The notes under the pieces: model-generated
Told to the model about the DNA's origin: nothing
The model's input: only the letters and a program-made list of their open reading frames with translations
Database searches by the model: none
Made by a program: the position numbers and the translations under genes
Part shown: positions 27,346 to 30,896 of the stretch, piece by piece
How positions within the stretch are numbered: the first letter of the stretch is position 1
Layout: each line of letters opens with the position of its first letter
NCBI GenBank assembly: GCA_001824005.1
Contig: MHWG01000007.1
Coordinates: 1-30,896, forward strand
Direction: 5' to 3'
From: Candidatus Zambryskibacteria bacterium RIFCSPLOWO2_01_FULL_47_14
GTDB taxonomy: Bacteria > Patescibacteria > Paceibacteria > UBA9973 > Zambryskibacteraceae
DNA length: 30,896 nt

Positions 27346-27780
27346 ATGCGTTTCCAAGTGCCTCAATTTATCGAGGTCGAGGATAAGATTTTCGGCCCTT
27401 TGACCTTCAAACAATTCGTCTATCTCGCCGGCGGAGGTGGTATTTGCGTCATCTTGTTTATTTTCCTGCCTAAATTTCTGGCCATTCTTATTGCCCTGCC
27501 CGTAGTAGCTCTTAGCGGGGCGCTCGCTTTCTACAAGATCAATGACAAGCCCTTCATCCACTTCGTCGAAGCGTTCTTCAATTACAGCTTGAAGAGCAAA
27601 CTTTATATATGGAAAAAGGAAGACAAGCAGCCAGTTTCTAAGGCCGCCTCCGCTCAAGGCTCCGGCCCGCCGAAGCAGGTTTATGTGCCCAAGCTCTCCG
27701 AATCCAAGCTTCGCGAACTCACCTGGAGCCTCGACATCAAGGAGAATCAGAATCTTGCCGCCAAGGACTCCTTTGAATAA
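27346..27780 (+). CDS. PrgI family type IV secretion protein
   Basis: The 144-residue product matches PrgI-like (VirB3-equivalent) membrane proteins: MRFQVPQFIEVEDKIFGPLTFKQFVYL at the N-terminus, two hydrophobic segments at about residues 26-46 and 47-66 (GGGGICVILFIFLP and LAILIALPVVALSGALAFY), then DKPFIHFVEAFFNYSLKSKLYIWKK, a conserved family segment that follows the helices. The remainder is a soluble tail. It is transcribed away from the VirB4 operon, with both starts leaderless, so the pair is driven by back-to-back promoters in a repeat-rich gap. Its partner in other systems is VirB4. Confidence 0.85.
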   Translation: MRFQVPQFIEVEDKIFGPLTFKQFVYLAGGGGICVILFIFLPKFLAILIALPVVALSGALAFYKINDKPFIHFVEAFFNYSLKSKLYIWKKEDKQPVSKAASAQGSGPPKQVYVPKLSESKLRELTWSLDIKENQNLAAKDSFE

Positions 27781-27805
27781 AGTTGTTTTTGCGGATTATT
27801 GAAGT

Positions 27806-28570
27806 TTACTGCTTGCCGGCGAGGAAGAATATGACAGTCCTGTTCAAGGGTCTGGGCGTATAGACTACATAGGTTTGGACATTGGCTCCGCTTATGCTCA
27901 TAAAGCCGCTGATCATAGTTACCGAATCGCTCTCGATCCTGCCGGAGTATTGATTGGGAGTAATTTTGTAGAATGCCGCTATTTTGTCGGCGTGGTTCCC
28001 AGAGATGCAGAGCATGGGCACGTCGGCCATCTGGGGATTGGACGGCTTGAAGTAGCCGACAATCATTGCTCCAGGGTAAATTGGCAAACTTTTATGCGGG
28101 AAGTTCGCCGGGAATTCCGACTGATAGACAGTTTCTCCGCCTCCGCCGGGTAGATTTACGGATTTGAGATCTTTGCAGTCATTGCCTTGCGAGGTTTGGC
28201 CGCCGCTTACTTCTTCCGCAGGCGCCTCTGGCAGATTGGGGCTGTAGGTATTTTGAGCTAGAGGCTCGCTCTCTGCTCGATTGAGGAAGAGGTAGAGACC
28301 CGCTCCGCCGGCAAGCACTATGAGTGTCACTATTACGGTAATCATTTTGCCGCCGGAGAATCCCGAGGCTACGGCGCTCGCCTGAATATGGCTTGGGGTC
28401 GGATTTGCAAACCCTGCGGGCATCCCCGGGGTTTGAATATGGATGGAATTGAGGGCTTCATTAATGTTTCCGTCCGGCCAGCCGGCATTCCTAAGCTCCA
28501 TCTTTATCGTCTCATCGGCTTTCCCCGATCCCCTCGCCTGTTTGATGTAATTTAATAATTCTTGGTTCAT
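27806..28570 (-). CDS. Single-pass membrane protein with N-terminal UBA-like helical module
   Basis: The 254-residue product starts with a short helical module (LLNYIKQARGSGKADETIKMELRNAGWPDGNINEALN), a pattern I associate with membrane proteins of Parcubacteria-type genomes, then a linker, one membrane helix (about residues 76-96, MITVIVTLIVLAGGAGLYLF), and an extracytoplasmic domain with two cysteines (DCKDLKS and MLCISG) that could form a disulfide. The outer domain (YPGAMIVGYFK, MLCISGNHADKIAAFYKI) has the feel of a small alpha/beta fold, but I recognise no family. It converges on prgI. The candidate -10 TAAGCT lies 8 bases upstream in a repeat-rich gap. Confidence 0.7.
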   Translation of the reverse strand: MNQELLNYIKQARGSGKADETIKMELRNAGWPDGNINEALNSIHIQTPGMPAGFANPTPSHIQASAVASGFSGGKMITVIVTLIVLAGGAGLYLFLNRAESEPLAQNTYSPNLPEAPAEEVSGGQTSQGNDCKDLKSVNLPGGGGETVYQSEFPANFPHKSLPIYPGAMIVGYFKPSNPQMADVPMLCISGNHADKIAAFYKITPNQYSGRIESDSVTMISGFMSISGANVQTYVVYTPRPLNRTVIFFLAGKQ

Positions 28571-28576
28571 ATATGT

Positions 28577-28614
28577 ATAGCTTATTGGCTATTAGCTTGT
28601 TGGCTTTTTAGCTT
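28577..28614. repeat. TTAGCTT/TTGGCT word repeat
   Basis: TAGCTTATTGGC, TATTAGCTTG, TTGGCT and TTAGCTTC follow each other immediately upstream of the 254-residue protein gene. Confidence 0.5.
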
Positions 28615-28692
28615 CGATACCCAACTTGTTAATTATAACATTTAACATCCTCATTTCCTCGCAATTTTTCACCCTCTTTTTCTCGGACAGAA

Positions 28693-28721
28693 AGTTCCTA
28701 GTACACTAGGAACTAGGAACT
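28693..28721. promoter_or_regulatory. Candidate operator upstream of the HTH-PRTase gene
   Basis: A perfect 10-base inverted repeat AGTTCCTAGT/ACTAGGAACT with a 2-base spacer (28693-28714) is followed by a second AGGAACT half-site (28715-28721). It covers the -35 region of the gene that starts at 28742, the normal place for an autorepressor site. It might alternatively be one of the word repeats common in this window. Confidence 0.5.
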
Positions 28722-28729
28722 AATTGTGA

Positions 28730-28735
28730 TAGTAT
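28730..28735 (+). promoter_or_regulatory. -10 element TAGTAT of the HTH-PRTase gene
   Basis: TAGTAT is followed by ACGTAT (6 bases) and ATG 28742. Confidence 0.6.
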
Positions 28736-28741
28736 ACGTAT

Positions 28742-29716
28742 ATGGCTGAAAAAACTTCAGAAAAAATTCTTGAATATATTAGAAATAAAGGGCAAGCCAC
28801 GGGTGATGATTTGTCCCGTTATTTGGGTATTACATCTCGGGCGGTTCGAAAACAACTTAGTAATCTTCTAGAAGAAGATGCACTTTACAAAATTGGGAAA
28901 CCGCCAAAAGTTTTCTACTTACTTGCGAAGGAAAGACAACAACTTGGTGTGGATTACATTGACCCCGTGCTTAAAAAAGTGATTGATGAAAATTTTCTGA
29001 TCATTACTCCGGCCGGAGAAAAGAAAGAAGGATTTGAAGGGTTTGTTTTTTGGTGCAATAGGCAAAAGCTACCGGTGGAAAAGACAGCGATAGAATACGA
29101 AAGAACACTCAAGAAATACCTTGCGTACAAGAAGGGTGGTCTGATTGACGGTATGTATAAAATTAAACACACGTTTTCGGAAGTTTTTGTCGACAAACTC
29201 TTCTACCTTGATTTCTACAGTATTGAGAGATTTGGGAAGACTAAGCTGGGTCAGTTGCTCTTGTATGCGAAGCAAAGTCAGAACAAGATTCTTATTAACG
29301 AGCTTGTCAATCAGCTTCAGCCCCAAATAACCGAACTTCTGAAACGATTTAAGATAGATGCAGTTGCATACATCCCCCCGACAGTTAGAAGAGAAGTTCA
29401 GCTTATGAAAGAGCTCGAAAGAATGCTTAATCTGGCTCTGCCGGTAGTGAATCTTGTGAAAGTAAAAACTCCCATAGCGGTTCCACAAAAGACGCTCAGT
29501 AAACTTGAGGATCGTGTTGAAAATGCCAAAAGCACAATTGTGGTTGATGATGTCAGAAGGTATAAAACCTTTCTCCTTATTGATGATGCTTTGGGTTCCG
29601 GCGCTACCATGAATGAAACAGCCAGGAAAATAAAAAATCAAAACCTAGCCAATAATGTTATCGGCCTGGCAATTACAGGCAGTTTCAGCGGCTTTGAAGT
29701 GATTAGTGAAGTCTAA
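28742..29716 (+). CDS. Winged-helix regulator fused to a ComF-like phosphoribosyltransferase
   Basis: The 324-residue product has an N-terminal winged helix (residues about 5-60: ILEYIRNKGQATGDDLSRYLGITSRAVRKQLSNLLEEDALYKIG), a middle segment of about 120 residues, and a C-terminal phosphoribosyltransferase. The latter includes DAVAYIPPTVRREVQLMKELERML, the ComF-like LALPVVNLVKVKTPIAVPQK block and the PRPP-binding motif FLLIDDALGSGATMNETA near residue 280-295. Fusions of HTH and PRTase domains, such as Bacillus PurR, sense PRPP or nucleotides, so a regulator of nucleotide metabolism or competence is a reasonable inference. A palindrome over its own -35 suggests autoregulation. It sits alone inside the secretion region, and codon use is AT-richer than that of neighbouring T4SS genes. 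Confidence 0.8.
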   Translation: MAEKTSEKILEYIRNKGQATGDDLSRYLGITSRAVRKQLSNLLEEDALYKIGKPPKVFYLLAKERQQLGVDYIDPVLKKVIDENFLIITPAGEKKEGFEGFVFWCNRQKLPVEKTAIEYERTLKKYLAYKKGGLIDGMYKIKHTFSEVFVDKLFYLDFYSIERFGKTKLGQLLLYAKQSQNKILINELVNQLQPQITELLKRFKIDAVAYIPPTVRREVQLMKELERMLNLALPVVNLVKVKTPIAVPQKTLSKLEDRVENAKSTIVVDDVRRYKTFLLIDDALGSGATMNETARKIKNQNLANNVIGLAITGSFSGFEVISEV

Positions 29717-29720
29717 TTCC

Positions 29721-29751
29721 TTAGAATAATTAGAACAATTAGGTCAATTAG
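29721..29751. repeat. Second copy of the 31-bp TTAGAATAATTAGA... repeat
   Basis: Matches 27295-27325 in the same orientation with one mismatch. It follows the stop of the HTH-PRTase gene. Confidence 0.8.
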
Positions 29752-29754
29752 GAA

Positions 29755-30312
29755 TCAATTCAAGGGTTCCCGATACGGGTCAGCTCCGCCCGGATATTTG
29801 AATTTCGGCGGCTCATTTACCGGTATTTGAGCCGTTTGAGGTTTAGATGTTGGATTTTGGTTATTGTCTGTGATTTGTAGTTTGGGATTTGTGATTTCTA
29901 CATGCGGTACTTCATGCGCCGTCTCCCCCTTCTCCACCATTGGCAAATTCGCCGGTGGGATTTCTGGAACCGCAACGGGAGCTGGAGTTGGAACAGCTTT
30001 TTCTAATTCCTCAACCTTGTCAGAAATTACCTTAAAAATTTTCTCGTTCACTTCTGTTGCGATGTCGAAGGCTAGGTTCTCGTCGATTGCCGCTTCCCGT
30101 GCCATATTTGCGACGTAATCATCCAGACTCTCGAAACCGTAGAGGATGAACATTGTCTCTCTTTCGATAATTTCTTTCTGCTCCGGCTTCAAATTATGCA
30201 GTCCGGCAATCTGATTGACTAAAGATTTCCATGGGACAACCTCAAGCGCTTTCCGCAAATTTCCCGGCAGAGTTTTCAACTGATCTTCTATAAGTTTGTC
30301 GGTTTCGTTCAT
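29755..30312 (-). CDS. Conserved hypothetical protein with proline-rich tail
   Basis: The 185-residue product has an N-terminal helical domain of about 105 residues (LIEDQLKTLPGNLRKALEVVPW, LHNLKPEQKEIIERETMFILYGFESLDDYVANMAREAAI) and then a disordered Pro/Ala/Thr-rich tail that ends PGGADPYREPLN. Such C-terminal tails ending in DPYREP seem familiar from Parcubacteria-type genomes, but I know no function. There is no membrane segment. The tail section from about residue 138 to 158 is encoded by GGATTTTGG/TTTGGGATTT words (29838-29900). The start overlaps the preceding gene by 4 bases (ATGA), which couples the two, probably as part of the secretion cluster. Confidence 0.65.
   Translation of the reverse strand: MNETDKLIEDQLKTLPGNLRKALEVVPWKSLVNQIAGLHNLKPEQKEIIERETMFILYGFESLDDYVANMAREAAIDENLAFDIATEVNEKIFKVISDKVEELEKAVPTPAPVAVPEIPPANLPMVEKGETAHEVPHVEITNPKLQITDNNQNPTSKPQTAQIPVNEPPKFKYPGGADPYREPLN
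29838..29900. repeat. TTTGGGATTTGTG word repeat inside a coding sequence
   Basis: Degenerate GGTTTAGA, TTGGATTTTGG, TTTGTAG, TTTGGGATTTGTGATTT words encode ITNPKLQITDNNQNPTSKP on the minus strand, in the disordered tail of the 185-residue protein. Confidence 0.55.
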
Positions 30313-30896
30313 GGTGTGGGTGGAGTCGGAGGGGTTGGAGGAGTAGGGGGTGTTGGGACAGTTGGGGTTGCTCCTCCGCTATCATCCGCCGCATCTTTGG
30401 CTTGCTTCTCAATTTCTTCAGCAATTTTTTCCGACGCCTTCTTGTCTTTCATACTCTTACGTATTGCATTGGCAGCCTGTATGCTCTCTCTTTTGACAGG
30501 TCCAAATATCCCAAAGCGAGTGGTAAAGCCGTAAGGAATTTTTCGGCCTCTAACTGAAAGTGTTCTTTCCTCAACATCTTTAGCATAAGCTCCCCTTCTC
30601 TTGTTAAGCAATCCCTCAATTGGCTTTGGAGACCATCCGATGTTTCTGGTTCTAGCATCAGCTTCTGCAGCCTCCTGTGTCATTCCTGCATTTGTTAATC
30701 TATCTACCTCCTGCAGGAACAAATCCTCCTTTGTATCTAATGCTGCTTTCGCTGCTTTTTTACTCATACCTCTTGCCCTGTATTCCTTTAACTTTCTTTG
30801 CCTCAAGGCGTCTTCACTTGCGCCCTGTATTTCATCTAATTTTGCTTGAGCTGCGGCTATATCGGCAGGAGTGCCAGTCTTTTTGGCATCAGCAAG
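30309..30896 (-). CDS. C-terminal part of a large hydrophilic protein, cut by window end
   Basis: The frame is open from the right edge of the window to a stop at 30309, so at least 195 residues are seen and the start lies outside. The visible part is highly charged and helical, with repeated Ala/Lys/Asp-rich segments (KTGTPADIAAAQAKLDEIQG, GMSKKAAKAALDTKEDLF, NAGMTQEAAEADARTRNIGW) and a central basic patch, ending in a TPP repeat tail. No membrane helix is visible. A position next to T4SS genes would allow a VirB6/TrbL-like protein, whose C-terminal tails are often soluble and charged, but I cannot confirm that from this fragment. It overlaps the 185-residue gene by 4 bases (ATGA). Confidence 0.6.
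   Translation of the reverse strand, partial: LADAKKTGTPADIAAAQAKLDEIQGASEDALRQRKLKEYRARGMSKKAAKAALDTKEDLFLQEVDRLTNAGMTQEAAEADARTRNIGWSPKPIEGLLNKRRGAYAKDVEERTLSVRGRKIPYGFTTRFGIFGPVKRESIQAANAIRKSMKDKKASEKIAEEIEKQAKDAADDSGGATPTVPTPPTPPTPPTPPTP

Overview
This 30.9 kb window looks like a chromosomal segment of a Candidate Phyla Radiation (Patescibacteria) bacterium, most likely a Parcubacteria-type lineage. The evidence is several conserved proteins that are much shorter than usual (YebC 172 aa, RnpA 79 aa, TsaE about 108 aa, a HolA-like protein reduced to its C-terminal domain), two tRNAs without an encoded CCA end, a reduced type IV secretion-like cluster (PrgI, VirB4 and a VirB2-like pilin), and near absence of Shine-Dalgarno sequences. 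TGA is used as a stop (polA, tyrS, dnaN context), so the TGA-recoding groups (Gracilibacteria, Absconditabacteria) are unlikely. No taxonomy search was possible.

Layout. (1) 1-4.4 kb: a truncated Cys-rich protein with its own terminator, a tRNA-binding OB-fold protein, a small membrane protein followed by tRNA-Arg, divergent rpsT and the tightly overlapping ruvA-mutM-trmH set, a DoxX-like protein and tRNA-Lys. (2) 4.4-8.8 kb: folD, starting one base after tRNA-Lys, faces the minus-strand operon tsaE-polA-holA(C-terminal) and a lipoprotein cassette. (3) 8.8-13.9 kb: pilB, a 96-bp inverted-repeat element, ruvB-yebC, a REP-associated transposase between two identical 25-bp palindromes, a 30-codon membrane peptide, ruvC and an acidic protein. 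(4) 13.9-17.5 kb: tyrS, a class A penicillin-binding protein and a DUF721-like protein. (5) 17.5-21.4 kb: the classic replication-origin neighbourhood dnaN-dnaA / rpmH-rnpA-yidC. (6) 21.4-30.9 kb: an envelope-spanning secretion/pilus-like cluster (propeller-like protein, VirB2-like pilin fused to an M15-like peptidase, secreted protein, membrane protein, VirB4 ATPase, separate VirB4 N-domain, PrgI) plus a winged-helix/phosphoribosyltransferase fusion and the C-terminal part of a large protein running off the window.

The genes are mostly housekeeping: Holliday junction processing (ruvA, ruvB, ruvC all present but scattered), base excision (mutM), DNA polymerase I, replication initiation and clamp, tRNA charging and modification, cell-wall synthesis, and membrane insertion. 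There is no stretch over 300 bases without a gene; the longest gap is 455-739.

The most striking structure is outside the gene catalogue. First, eleven genes carry a TAnnnT hexamer exactly six bases before the start codon, and about seven more carry one at 7-9 bases, which predicts pervasive leaderless mRNAs. Second, several families of degenerate short-word tandem repeats and palindromic elements occur between genes and also in frame inside genes, including polA and two signal-peptide coding segments.
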